NCBI RefSeq assembly: GCF_014836885.1
Contig: NZ_JACSPY010000001.1
Location: forward strand, 186,001-250,000
DNA from: Brevibacterium gallinarum
GTDB lineage: Bacteria; Actinomycetota; Actinomycetes; Actinomycetales; Brevibacteriaceae
DNA length: 64,000 nucleotides
Reading direction: 5' to 3'
This document shows, piece by piece, positions 1 through 7,545 of the stretch. A program made the position numbers and the translations under genes. The notes below the pieces were generated by a model. That model was not told where the DNA came from, ran no database searches, and saw only the letters and a program-made list of their open reading frames with translations. Position 1 is the first letter of the stretch, and the number at the start of each line of letters is the position of its first letter.

Positions 1-199
1 AGACGTATGCAGACGGGGGAATGATCAATGTGGCTGCAGATCGGCCGCTAACCGGGGCGCCGACTGCGGAGAAGTAGACGGTGTCTCCAGCGGTGAGCCT
101 GTAGCGAAACGCCCGGTCGATCGCGAATATGAGCATGTCGTCCTCAGACTGCCAATACCACTCGCGGTCTCCGTGACGAACGATCATTCGTGCGGTCAT
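1..199 (-). CDS. Hypothetical phage protein, C-terminus cut by window edge
   Basis: The reading frame starts at ATG 199 and runs off the left edge after about 66 codons. The start begins MTARMIVRHGDREWYWQSED. A GAGGGAG ribosome-binding site lies 7 nt upstream of the ATG, inside a hairpin element that is repeated at 681-753. No family is recognised. The frame is open throughout and rich in W/Y/R residues. The gene is divergent from the one at 292. Confidence 0.6.
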   Translation of the reverse strand, partial: MTARMIVRHGDREWYWQSEDDMLIFAIDRAFRYRLTAGDTVYFSAVGAPVSGRSAATLIIPPSAYV

Positions 200-268
200 G
201 ATTCTTCTCCCTCGGTAGGTGGGTGTTGTTGCAGTCACAAGCCTACTGAGGGAGGGGCCCGCAAGGGC
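196..268. repeat. Hairpin element copy 1 with opposed Shine-Dalgarno sequences
   Basis: This copy shares its first 25 bases and last 28 bases with 681-753, while the centre differs. The arms CTCCCTCGGTAGG and CCTACTGAGGGAG form a 13-bp inverted repeat with one G:T pair. Each arm carries GAGGGAG on one of the two strands, so it offers a ribosome-binding site in both directions. The minus-strand site serves the gene starting at 199. The plus-strand arm leads toward the gene at 292. Confidence 0.75.
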
Positions 269-291
269 CGCGGTGGCCGGGAGGTGGCGTC

Positions 292-834
292 ATGAGTGCG
301 CCGAGTATCAATCCGAACATCGGCACACTGAACGGTGATTCGAGCGTCGAGTTCAGCATCGACGACCGCGACGGGCATATCGGCGTGGTGATGACAGCAT
401 CAGCGACCGGTCAACAGCTGTTCGTGCCGGTAGGCGAGGTCTGGAACGTGAGCGCTGTCCTGAAGAGCATCGCGCGCGTGTGCAGTGATCTGGACACGCT
501 CGGCCTGTCACTGGCGGTAGTCGAGCTCCCTGGCGATCTGAGCGATCGCGGTGGAGATCTGCGCCAGGGACGCGGCGATCTCGGAGACCGCACTCTGCAG
601 GTCGTTCCGGTCGGCGAGCGTACCAGCTCGTTTAGCGGCAAGCTTGGCCGCGTCGGCGTTGTGGGCAGCGCTGCTGTAACTCATGATTCTTCTCCCTCGG
701 TAGGTGAGTGTGTTGGTGACCCTCAGCCTACTGAGGGAGGGGCCCGCAAGGGCTTCACGGTGCTCAACGCTGACGAGTTCGAGCAGCTGCGAGAGTGGCT
801 CAGGAAGCGTCGCCAGCAGGGCGGTGAGCAGTGA
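292..834 (+). CDS. Hypothetical phage protein, possible read-through fusion
   Basis: This is a 180-codon open frame starting at ATG 292 behind GGGAGG. The first about 70 residues look like genuine coding sequence. The middle (about codons 73-150) is the exact antisense of the better-looking minus-strand gene 508-684 and of the repeated hairpin element, and reads like low-quality sequence. The last 24 codons (from GTG 760, with AAGGG 7 nt upstream) could be expressed alone as a small helical peptide starting MLNADEFEQLREWL. The full-length product may therefore be an accident of element duplication. No family is recognised. Confidence 0.5.
   Translation: MSAPSINPNIGTLNGDSSVEFSIDDRDGHIGVVMTASATGQQLFVPVGEVWNVSAVLKSIARVCSDLDTLGLSLAVVELPGDLSDRGGDLRQGRGDLGDRTLQVVPVGERTSSFSGKLGRVGVVGSAAVTHDSSPSVGECVGDPQPTEGGARKGFTVLNADEFEQLREWLRKRRQQGGEQ
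508..684 (-). CDS. Small helical hypothetical protein antisense to the 292-834 frame
   Basis: A 58-residue protein starts at ATG 684 with GAGGGAG 7 nt upstream inside hairpin element copy 2. This is the same arrangement as the minus-strand gene at 1-199. It is Ala-rich and predicted all-helical (SEIAASLAQISTAIAQIA), and looks like a short coiled coil or bundle. It is fully antisense to part of the plus frame 292-834, so at most one of the two is likely translated along that stretch. Function is unknown. Confidence 0.5.
   Translation of the reverse strand: MSYSSAAHNADAAKLAAKRAGTLADRNDLQSAVSEIAASLAQISTAIAQIARELDYRQ
681..753. repeat. Hairpin element copy 2 with opposed Shine-Dalgarno sequences
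   Basis: This is the second copy of the element at 196-268. The flanks are identical (25 and 28 bases) and the centre differs. The inverted repeat spans 692-738. On the minus strand it supplies the ribosome-binding site and start codon region of 508-684. On the plus strand AAGGG at 748-752 precedes GTG 760. Confidence 0.75.
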
Positions 835-1139
835 TGACCACCACCGTCTATCTGCTCGACGGCTTCGGCAGCCGCGTGCCTGTCGAGTATCTCGGTCCGC
901 ACCGTTCACTGGCTGACCGTGGCCGTGCGATGAAGCCGTGCCGTGCGAACCGCGACGCGCCGCAAGGGTTTTCCCGCGTCCGCGACGAGCTCGGCGACGA
1001 GTTCCCCGTCCGTAACGACTACCTCATCGTCCCGTGCCGGGACGATCCACGAGGATCCCCGTCCGATGGGCGCGAGCTGCAGGGGAAGCGCTCGCCGTCG
1101 GGGTGGGGTGGCGCCGCGACTCCCCGGTCGCCGGGTTGA
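834..1139 (+). CDS. Hypothetical phage protein
   Basis: ATG 834 overlaps the preceding stop as TGATG, which suggests translational coupling; a GTG lies at 831. The 101-residue product begins MTTTVYLLDGFGSRVPVEYL and reads as a compact domain for the first about 65 residues. The tail is Arg/Gly/Ser-rich and of lower quality, so the true protein may end with weaker constraint. No family is recognised. A hairpin at 1223-1247 follows. Confidence 0.55.
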   Translation: MTTTVYLLDGFGSRVPVEYLGPHRSLADRGRAMKPCRANRDAPQGFSRVRDELGDEFPVRNDYLIVPCRDDPRGSPSDGRELQGKRSPSGWGGAATPRSPG

Positions 1140-1222
1140 GTGTGGCGCGAGGTCCCGGCCGGCGCCGCGGTGGGTTCCGTCGTCGGCCGGGCACCTCAAT
1201 CAGATGTGCAAGCAAATGGAAA

Positions 1223-1247
1223 CGGCCCAGCTGTGGGGGCTGGGCCG
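1223..1247 (+). terminator. Hairpin, possible terminator
   Basis: CGGCCCAGC and GCTGGGCCG form a 9-bp stem with a 7-nt loop, downstream of the gene ending at 1139 and upstream of the start at 1272. There is no T tract, so it may attenuate rather than terminate. Confidence 0.4.
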
Positions 1248-1271
1248 CTGAGTAGATCGGATCAGGATCTG

Positions 1272-1502
1272 ATGGACATTCTAGACGAACTTATGGGCGA
1301 TGAGCCAGTACGCGATCGGGAGCGGTATGCGATGAGGCGGTTCTGGTGTCTGGTGATGCCGGTGGCCGTGCTCGGCTTGGTCGGCTACTTCCTGTCGTTT
1401 GCGCTGACGGCGACGCTGAACGGCCTCGGGCTCGTCTCGGCGGTCGTGGTGTTGACGGCGTTGGCGGTGTCGGCGTGGGACGTGAGTGAGGGGTCGCGAT
1501 GA
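1272..1502 (+). CDS. Small two-helix membrane protein
   Basis: This 76-residue protein starts at ATG 1272 (MDILDELMGDEPVRD). A charged N-terminal stretch is followed by two hydrophobic segments, at about residues 24-44 and 48-68, with a short hairpin between them. Its stop overlaps the start of the next gene (ATGA), so it heads the tightly packed unit 1272-5987. Function is unknown. A two-TM hairpin of this size is holin-like in shape, but its early-region position argues for another role. Confidence 0.6.
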   Translation: MDILDELMGDEPVRDRERYAMRRFWCLVMPVAVLGLVGYFLSFALTATLNGLGLVSAVVVLTALAVSAWDVSEGSR

Positions 1503-1744
1503 CGGAGCGTGCGGAGCTGATGACCCGGATGGAGGAGTTGCTGGGGCCGCGCCGGGATGAGGCGCAGACCGCTGTAGCGGAGCTGCTGGCCGGAGTCGAG
1601 GACGGTGCTTGCGTGCAGAACCTGCATCTGCAGTTGACGGAGGCGCTGTATCGGGTGTCGCGGCTGATCGAGGTGCGTGCGGCGCGCTCGGCGCTGGCGG
1701 CGTCGGGTGAGGTGCCGGGTGATGTTGCGGAGGTGTCGTCATGA
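1499..1744 (+). CDS. Small helical hypothetical phage protein
   Basis: An 81-residue, predicted mostly helical protein (MTERAELMTRMEELLGPRRD) that overlaps both neighbours by the four bases ATGA. It is rich in Ala, Glu, Arg and Leu and has a single Cys. The family is unknown. The context is a translationally coupled early operon leading into the helicase-methyltransferase. Confidence 0.6.
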   Translation: MTERAELMTRMEELLGPRRDEAQTAVAELLAGVEDGACVQNLHLQLTEALYRVSRLIEVRAARSALAASGEVPGDVAEVSS

Positions 1745-2016
1745 CGGTGCGTGATCTGCATGAGCGTGCGATATCGGTGCGTGTGCTGGAAGCGCAGCAC
1801 CGGTATGACGCGCAGACGCTGGGGCTGCGTGAGAAGGAGCTTGAGGAGCGGTTGGCGCGGTTGAAGAAGGCGATCGAGGCCGGCGTGCGGTTCCGGTATG
1901 AGCTCGGCGAGTTCAACGTCGTGGCGATGGATGTCGCGTTGTTGCGGGATCGTCTCGGGATGCTCGATGAGCTGATCGCCGAGGTGTCGAGCAAGGTCGG
2001 CGGTGACGGGGCATGA
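1741..2016 (+). CDS. Coiled-coil hypothetical phage protein
   Basis: A 91-residue protein starting at ATG 1741 (ATGA overlap). Residues about 15-50 have the heptad-like Leu/Glu/Arg/Lys pattern of a coiled coil (REKELEERLARLKKAIEAG), and a second helical segment lies at 65-85. It overlaps the start of the helicase-methyltransferase gene by ATGA, so it is co-translated with it. Whether it assists that enzyme is not known. Confidence 0.6.
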   Translation: MTVRDLHERAISVRVLEAQHRYDAQTLGLREKELEERLARLKKAIEAGVRFRYELGEFNVVAMDVALLRDRLGMLDELIAEVSSKVGGDGA

Positions 2017-4916
2017 GTGTGCGTGGTCAGCGTGATGCGGTGATCGGCGCGGTGAACGTCTCGACGCACGTCCACGGTGAGGACCAGAAGCGTGTCGAAG
2101 CCGCGATGCGCTCGGTTGCTCGCGCTCATGACGGGGTGCTCGATCCGAATCTCGTGCGTGAGGAGCTGACAGGCCCGGACGGGCTGTTGGTGACTCCGCA
2201 GGTCGTGGGCGCCAGGTACGTGGCGCTGCGGCACGCGAAGGTCATCGAACGGCTAGATACGACGGTGAACCGTGACCGCGGTGGCCGGAATCAGGGCAAG
2301 CCGATGTGGCGCTACAGGGTCATCGATGAGAAGTGGTTGACGGCCGGGGATGAGCCGGAGGTCGACGTCGACCTCGAGGTCGAGCCGGGCGAGTCGGTGA
2401 GCTATGAGGAGTTCCTGCGGCGCAAGGTCGCGGTCTCGGCTCAGCATGGGTTCCGTGTCGAGCTCGATGACCTGCACCCGGCGCTCAAAGAGCATCAGCG
2501 GCTGATGGTGCAGTGGGCGCTGGCCGGTGGCCGGCGTGCGATTTTCGCGGCGTTCGGGATGGGCAAGTCGATCATGCAGCTCGAAGCCCTGCGGCAGATT
2601 CGCGAGCGGGAGGGCGGGCCGGTGCTCGTCGTGTGCCCGCTGGGCGTGCGGATCGAGTTCGCTGCCGATGCCGGCAAGGTCGACGTAGAGACGCGGTTCA
2701 TCCGCAGGAGCGCCGAGGTCGACTCGGAGTTCGCCGGCGTGTATCTGACGAACTACGAGTCAGTGCGCGACGGGAAGCTCGATCCCGCACTGTTCACGGC
2801 CGTGTCGCTGGACGAGGCGAGCGTGCTGCGCAGCTTCGGGTCGAAGACCTACCAGGCGTTCCTGACCCTGTTCGATGACGTGCGGTTCCGGTTCGTTGCG
2901 ACGGCGACGCCATCGCCGAACCGATACAAGGAGCTCATCCACTACGCCGGCTACCTCGGTGTGATGGACACCGGGCAGGCGCTCACGCGGTTTTTCCAGC
3001 GGGACTCGACGAAGGCGAACAACCTGACGTTGTATCCGCACAAGGAGCGCGAGTTCTATCTGTGGCTCAACACCTGGGCGTGTTTCGTGCAGTCACCGGC
3101 CGACCTCGGCTGCGATGTGACGGGCTATGACCTGCCGGAGCTGCGCATCGACTTCCGGGAGGTCGAGATCTCGCTGGCCGACGAGACGACGGACCGGGAT
3201 GGGCAGGGCTTCATCTTCCGGTCGGCGGATCTTGGGCTCAAGGAGGCGGCGCGGGAGAAGCGGCTGTCGATCGACAAGCGGGTCTCCGAGGCGATGCGCA
3301 TCGTCACGGCGGAGACGTCGCCGTTCGACTCGGGTGAGCAGGTGATCGTCTGGTGCGATCTCAATGACGAGCAGGATGCGATCGAAGCGGCGTTGCAGGC
3401 GGCTGGGATCTCGTTCTCGTCGATCAGGGGCTCGCTGTCGGCCGATGAGGTGGAGCGTCGGCTGATTGAGTGGAAAGCACGGGAGACGACCGTGCTGATC
3501 GGCAAGCCCGTGATGCTCGGGCAGGGCATGAACCTGCAGCAGTGCAACCGCGCCGTGTTTCTCGGCGTGACCTACAAATTCAACGACACGATCCAGGCGG
3601 TGCACCGGATCCATCGGTACGGGCAGACGCGGGCATGTCACGTGCATCTGATCCACGCGAACTCTGAGATTGGGGTGGTGCGTGAGCTGCGGGAGAAGTG
3701 GGCGAAGGACAGGGAGTTGAAGAGCAGGATGTCTGATGTGATCCGTGAGTATGGTCTGGATTCGGATGCGATCGCTGCGGAGCTGACCCGGGCGATGGGT
3801 GTCGAGAGGATCGTCGCTGCCGGTGAGGGCTGGGAGGTCGCGAACAACGACTGCGTGGACGAAGTGCGGCGAATCGGCGACGGCGAGGTCGATCTGATCG
3901 TGACCTCGATCCCGTTCAGCAATCACTACGAGTACACCCCGTCCTACAACGATTTCGGGCACACGGACGACAATGCGCACTTCTGGTCGCAGATGGACTA
4001 TCTGACGCCGGAGCTGCTGCGGGTCCTGCAGCCGGGCCGGATCTACGCCTGCCACGTCAAGGACCGGATCTTGTTCGGCAACGTCACCGGGGCGGGTGTG
4101 CCGACGTCGTCGCCGTTCCATGCTGAGGCGATCATGCACGGGCTCAGGCATGGCTTCGACTACATGGGCATGATCACTGTCGTGACCGATGTGGTGCGGG
4201 AGAACAACCAGACGTACCGGCTGGGTTGGTCGGAGCAGTGCAAGGACGCGACGAAGATGGGCGCCGGGTCGCCGGAGTACATTCTGCTGTTCCATAAGCC
4301 GCAGACGGATCGGACGAAGGGCTACGCCGACGTACCGGTCACGAAAGCCAAGGCCGAGTATTCGCGGGCACGGTGGCAGGTCGATGCGCACGCGTTCTGG
4401 CGGTCCTCGGGACAGCGGAACCTCACCACCGACGAGCTCGCCTCCCTGCCGCCTGAGCAGCTGTCGCGCACGTTCACGGAGCAGACGCTGCGGCAGGTGT
4501 ATGACTACGAGTCGCACATCACGATCGGTGAGGCCCTCGACGGGAAGGGCGCGCTGCCGGCGACGTTCATGTCGCTGGCTCCCGGGTCGTGGCACCCCGA
4601 GGTGTGGCACGACGTCAACCGGATGCGCACCCTCAATGGGGAGCAGGCGCGGCGCAGCTTGCAGATGCACGTGTGTCCGCTGCAGTTCGACATCGTGGAT
4701 CGGCTTATCGAGCGGTTTTCGAATCCCGGCGATCTCGTGTTCGACCCGTTTGGTGGGCTGATGACCGTGCCAGTCAGGGCGTTGCGCGCCGGCCGGCGTG
4801 GCCGTGCCGCCGAGCTCAACACCGGCTATTTCCTCGACGGCGTGAAGTATCTCGAGGCCGAGGAGAGAAAGCACGACATGCCCGGCCTGTTCGATCTGGA
4901 AGGGATCGCATCATGA
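2013..4916 (+). CDS. SNF2-type helicase fused to DNA methyltransferase
   Basis: This 967-residue fusion has three parts. After an N-terminal DNA-binding-like part (1-150), the helicase core shows Walker A GMGKS (182-186), a DEAS box (267-270), ATATP (296-300) and a second RecA-like lobe ending in VHRIHRYGQT (about 529-538), typical of SNF2 proteins. The C-terminal part is an N4/N6-type methyltransferase. TSIPF (about 631) stands in the place of the usual (D/N/S)PP(Y/F) catalytic motif, and DPFGG (about 911) is the SAM-binding motif. The order IV-then-I is that of beta-class enzymes. It probably methylates phage DNA processively, perhaps against host restriction. That role is inferred. It overlaps both neighbours by 4 bp. 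Confidence 0.85.
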   Translation: MSVRGQRDAVIGAVNVSTHVHGEDQKRVEAAMRSVARAHDGVLDPNLVREELTGPDGLLVTPQVVGARYVALRHAKVIERLDTTVNRDRGGRNQGKPMWRYRVIDEKWLTAGDEPEVDVDLEVEPGESVSYEEFLRRKVAVSAQHGFRVELDDLHPALKEHQRLMVQWALAGGRRAIFAAFGMGKSIMQLEALRQIREREGGPVLVVCPLGVRIEFAADAGKVDVETRFIRRSAEVDSEFAGVYLTNYESVRDGKLDPALFTAVSLDEASVLRSFGSKTYQAFLTLFDDVRFRFVATATPSPNRYKELIHYAGYLGVMDTGQALTRFFQRDSTKANNLTLYPHKEREFYLWLNTWACFVQSPADLGCDVTGYDLPELRIDFREVEISLADETTDRDGQGFIFRSADLGLKEAAREKRLSIDKRVSEAMRIVTAETSPFDSGEQVIVWCDLNDEQDAIEAALQAAGISFSSIRGSLSADEVERRLIEWKARETTVLIGKPVMLGQGMNLQQCNRAVFLGVTYKFNDTIQAVHRIHRYGQTRACHVHLIHANSEIGVVRELREKWAKDRELKSRMSDVIREYGLDSDAIAAELTRAMGVERIVAAGEGWEVANNDCVDEVRRIGDGEVDLIVTSIPFSNHYEYTPSYNDFGHTDDNAHFWSQMDYLTPELLRVLQPGRIYACHVKDRILFGNVTGAGVPTSSPFHAEAIMHGLRHGFDYMGMITVVTDVVRENNQTYRLGWSEQCKDATKMGAGSPEYILLFHKPQTDRTKGYADVPVTKAKAEYSRARWQVDAHAFWRSSGQRNLTTDELASLPPEQLSRTFTEQTLRQVYDYESHITIGEALDGKGALPATFMSLAPGSWHPEVWHDVNRMRTLNGEQARRSLQMHVCPLQFDIVDRLIERFSNPGDLVFDPFGGLMTVPVRALRAGRRGRAAELNTGYFLDGVKYLEAEERKHDMPGLFDLEGIAS

Positions 4917-5239
4917 ACCGAGACAAGATCAGGATCCGTCGCCGCGTCTGTGAGTGCCACGGCGTCGCAAGTTGGGTCGTCACGGATCCCGTGACGGGGT
5001 TCAAAGCGGAGTTCGCCACGCATGGGCTTGCGTACTATGCCGCGGAGGCCCGAGGCGTGGAGCTGGAACGCGGAGCGATCGCTGTGACGTCGTTTCTGAT
5101 GTTCACGACGAGGCGGCGGGCGCGGCTGCTGGCCGCTGAGCGAGACCGGCACGCGCTGATCACCGAGCAGCTAATCGCCGCCGAGGTCGATCGCGCGGTC
5201 GACCACTTCGAGAACGCCGGGAGTGAACCGCCGTGCTGA
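4913..5239 (+). CDS. Hypothetical phage protein downstream of helicase-methyltransferase
   Basis: A 108-residue protein starting at ATG 4913, which overlaps the methyltransferase stop (ATGA). The N-terminus is basic with a CxC pair (RIRRRVCECHG). The rest is mixed alpha/beta, then a long C-terminal helix. No family is recognised. Tight coupling to the upstream fusion enzyme suggests the same expression programme. Confidence 0.6.
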   Translation: MNRDKIRIRRRVCECHGVASWVVTDPVTGFKAEFATHGLAYYAAEARGVELERGAIAVTSFLMFTTRRRARLLAAERDRHALITEQLIAAEVDRAVDHFENAGSEPPC

Positions 5240-5418
5240 TGCGATGCAATCACTGCGGAGTCATCGTGGAACGCGAGAAGGTCGAGGTCTGCATCTACTG
5301 CACGAAGCTCAAGAACTCGTCGCGCCGCCGTGCCGCGTGGACCGCCGAGGAGCTCGCGTGGCTCACCACGGCTGAGGGACAGGCTGCGCTCGCTGAGATA
5401 CGGGACGGTGCGGCATGA
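5233..5418 (+). CDS. Small zinc-ribbon protein
   Basis: A 61-residue protein. GTG 5233 has GGGAG 9 nt upstream; ATG 5239 is a possible alternative. Two CxxC pairs (CNHC and CIYC, residues about 5-23) form a zinc-ribbon knuckle, followed by a basic helix and an acidic tail. Such proteins often bind nucleic acid or partner enzymes. The exact role is unknown. Confidence 0.6.
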   Translation: MLMRCNHCGVIVEREKVEVCIYCTKLKNSSRRRAAWTAEELAWLTTAEGQAALAEIRDGAA

Positions 5419-5987
5419 CCAAGCTCACCTGCGCGCAGGACGATCAGGTCGATCTGCTCGACCTGATCGACGAGTCCTATGGCCTCGACACCACGCCGGG
5501 ATGGTGGTGCCCGCACTGCGGTTCACGGTTCGAACGCAGTGAGGCCGAAACGCTACCGGCTCACCGGGAGCCCTACCCGCCATCGCCGATACCTGGCGCG
5601 TGCGCATCACAGAAGATCAGCCTCGAGCTGCTCCTCATCCGTCTGTCACCGGCGCACAAGACGGTCGCATGGACGAAATACCAAGATGTTTTGGCGGTGA
5701 TCCTCGCCGCGAAACAAGACGGCGTATCCGACGCCCTGCTGGGCCGCGTCCTCGCAGACGAACAGCTGCAGGATTGGGTGCTCCTGCGGCAGCTGCTTAT
5801 GGGCGCACCCGGCGCCGGAGACCTCCGAGACCCTGCTACACAGCGACAGCACGCCGAACGACGCCTCGGCGGCATCCGAGACGGCGTGTCCTACCAATGC
5901 ACCAAGACCGGTGTCGAAATCCGCACCGGAGAGTCCATGCGACTGATCCGGTGGCGTGACCTACCAGCCCCAGGAGGAACCACATGA
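5415..5987 (+). CDS. Hypothetical phage protein with one CxxC motif
   Basis: A 190-residue protein starting at ATG 5415, overlapping the previous stop by ATGA. It has a CPHC knuckle near residues 32-35, a proline-rich linker, then a helical domain (about 65-140) and a basic C-terminal strand-rich end. Base use changes inside this gene: the first third prefers G-ending codons, and the remainder and the next genes prefer C-ending ones, which fits phage mosaicism. Function is unknown. Confidence 0.6.
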   Translation: MTKLTCAQDDQVDLLDLIDESYGLDTTPGWWCPHCGSRFERSEAETLPAHREPYPPSPIPGACASQKISLELLLIRLSPAHKTVAWTKYQDVLAVILAAKQDGVSDALLGRVLADEQLQDWVLLRQLLMGAPGAGDLRDPATQRQHAERRLGGIRDGVSYQCTKTGVEIRTGESMRLIRWRDLPAPGGTT

Positions 5988-6811
5988 CGAGCAACGGCAA
6001 ACTCACGGCCGGCGCGATGGTCGACATGCTGCGCCGCCACTACATCCCTGAAAGCTCAAAACCCTACATACGGCCAGGCGGAGTGTTCGCAGCCGAAGTC
6101 GGGATGAACGGGTCATGGGGCGGACCAGGCAGCAGGCGCTGCGACGCGCTCTACGCCGGATTCACCAGCGCATCCGGGCGGATCCTCATCGGGCACGAGG
6201 TCAAGATCTCACGCTCCGACTGGCGCGCCGAACTCGCCCAGACCGACAAAGCCGACGCATGGGCAGACGCCTGTCACGCCTGGTACATCGTCGCACCATC
6301 AACCGACGTCGTGCCCGTCGAAGAGCTACCGGAGGGCTGGGGGCTCATGCTCCCACCCGCCCGGAAGAACGGCAAACGCATGACCATCAAGGTCAAGGCC
6401 CACGTGAAGTCCGACGAACACGCGCCAGCATGGTGGGCGGTGCGCTCACTCATGGCACGCCTCGACACCCTCGCATACGAAGAATTGATCGAACGCGTCG
6501 ACCGCATCACCGACGCCCAGCGCAAGCGCCTCGAAGAGCACTACCGCCGCGACACCGAACATGACCGACTCACCTATCAAGAACGCAACCGACTAGCGGC
6601 GCTCGCCGAACTCGAAGAGCTGCTCGGATGCGAACTCACGGGATACGACTACAACCGCGGCGTCTCGGCCCGCACCGCGCGCGAAACCCTAGAGCGCATC
6701 AAAACCGAGCAACGAGCCCTGGACAAACTCCAATCCGTCAAACGTCAGCTCGAAATGTGCCGCACCGACATCGACAGAACACTCACCAACATCACCGAGG
6801 ACACACCATGA
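5984..6811 (+). CDS. PD-(D/E)XK-type nuclease, MmcB-like
   Basis: A 275-residue protein (ATGA overlap with the previous gene). The N-terminal 150 residues carry the pattern of a restriction-endonuclease fold: Glu in AAEVGMNG, then RRCDALYAG (acidic residue near 54), then IGHEVKISRSDW (E-x-K near 72-74). This resembles MmcB-type DNA repair nucleases. The C-terminal 100 residues are a long charged coiled coil with many Glu, Arg and Lys. It is probably a DNA-acting enzyme of phage recombination or repair. Catalysis is inferred from motif spacing only. Confidence 0.65.
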   Translation: MTSNGKLTAGAMVDMLRRHYIPESSKPYIRPGGVFAAEVGMNGSWGGPGSRRCDALYAGFTSASGRILIGHEVKISRSDWRAELAQTDKADAWADACHAWYIVAPSTDVVPVEELPEGWGLMLPPARKNGKRMTIKVKAHVKSDEHAPAWWAVRSLMARLDTLAYEELIERVDRITDAQRKRLEEHYRRDTEHDRLTYQERNRLAALAELEELLGCELTGYDYNRGVSARTARETLERIKTEQRALDKLQSVKRQLEMCRTDIDRTLTNITEDTP

Positions 6812-6954
6812 ACGCACTGAACCGCGTGCTCAACGAGATCGCCGCGATCCTCGAACGAGCCGCCACCGCAATCACCATCCGAGCCCTCTACCGCACCGAA
6901 CGCCGCGAAGCCCGCCGCGCTCGCCGTCGTCGTGGGGGTGGTCGTGGTGTTTGA
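6808..6954 (+). CDS. Small basic hypothetical protein
   Basis: This 48-residue frame starts at ATG 6808 (ATGA overlap with the nuclease gene). It has a helical N-terminus and an extremely Arg-rich C-terminus (RRARRRRGGGRGV). Coupling to the upstream gene supports translation. No family is recognised. Nucleic-acid binding is possible from charge alone. Confidence 0.45.
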   Translation: MNALNRVLNEIAAILERAATAITIRALYRTERREARRARRRRGGGRGV

Positions 6955-7204
6955 GTGGCAGCAGGTGCGGTATATGCGGCTGGCTGAGCTGGGCGCGGTG
7001 ATCGACGTGGCATCGCCGGAGGGTGAGCCGATCGCGACTGGTGAGCTGACGGGGATCGCGCCGACGGGAGGGTTCGCGTTGTCGGGGGAGTGGCTGATCG
7101 AGGGCGCGTATCTGGAGCTCGGTGATGACCGTGAGGTGTGGGTGCCGGAGGATGCGCTGTGGCGGCGGGTGCCGCCGGCCGCAGCGGGGGCGGTGAGCGC
7201 GTGA
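6947..7204 (+). CDS. Hypothetical phage protein, beta-rich
   Basis: The start is uncertain among several in-frame GTG codons (6932, 6938, 6944, 6947). GTG 6947 has GGGGG at 8-nt spacing. The product of about 85 residues (MFEWQQVRYMRLAELGAVID) looks like a small beta-barrel domain with alternating hydrophobic residues. It ends at a stop overlapping the next start (GTGATG). Function is unknown. Confidence 0.55.
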   Translation: MFEWQQVRYMRLAELGAVIDVASPEGEPIATGELTGIAPTGGFALSGEWLIEGAYLELGDDREVWVPEDALWRRVPPAAAGAVSA

Positions 7205-7545
7205 TGGGCGAGTTCATCGTGACGCTGGTCCTGGCCGCGATCTGGTTCGCGGCAGGGTTCGCTAATGGCCGATTGAGCGAGAGGAAGCGGCATGCGCGTG
7301 ACCTCGCCGAGCTGGAGATGCTGGCGAATCTGGCGGCGTCGGCGTCCGATGCTGGCGCGCTGATCGCCGCGCGGAAGGGTGTCGAGCTCGAGTACGTGGT
7401 CCCTGACGAGATCGAGGTCGGCGATCGTCTGAGCTTCTGGGACCGGGAGACCGGTCAGGTCATTGAGTATGAGGCCGGGTTCAACGGGGACACCGGGCAG
7501 CAGGACGAACGCGAGGGGGAGTGGTTTCGGCATGTGGAGTGTTGA
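7204..7545 (+). CDS. Membrane-anchored hypothetical phage protein
   Basis: A 113-residue protein starting at ATG 7204 (MGEFIVTLVLAAIWFAAGF), with one N-terminal transmembrane helix (about 4-22). A basic, helical cytoplasmic segment and a small acidic domain follow. It overlaps the clamp-like gene by 14 bp. No family is recognised. Confidence 0.6.
   Translation: MGEFIVTLVLAAIWFAAGFANGRLSERKRHARDLAELEMLANLAASASDAGALIAARKGVELEYVVPDEIEVGDRLSFWDRETGQVIEYEAGFNGDTGQQDEREGEWFRHVEC

Noticed and set aside
1281-2234. 317-codon minus frame
   Set aside because: It is low-complexity Ser/Arg/Pro sequence opposite three well-supported overlapping plus genes.
3093-4874. 593-codon minus frame
   Set aside because: It lies fully antisense to the helicase-methyltransferase and is composed of Arg/Leu/His/Pro-rich shadow sequence.
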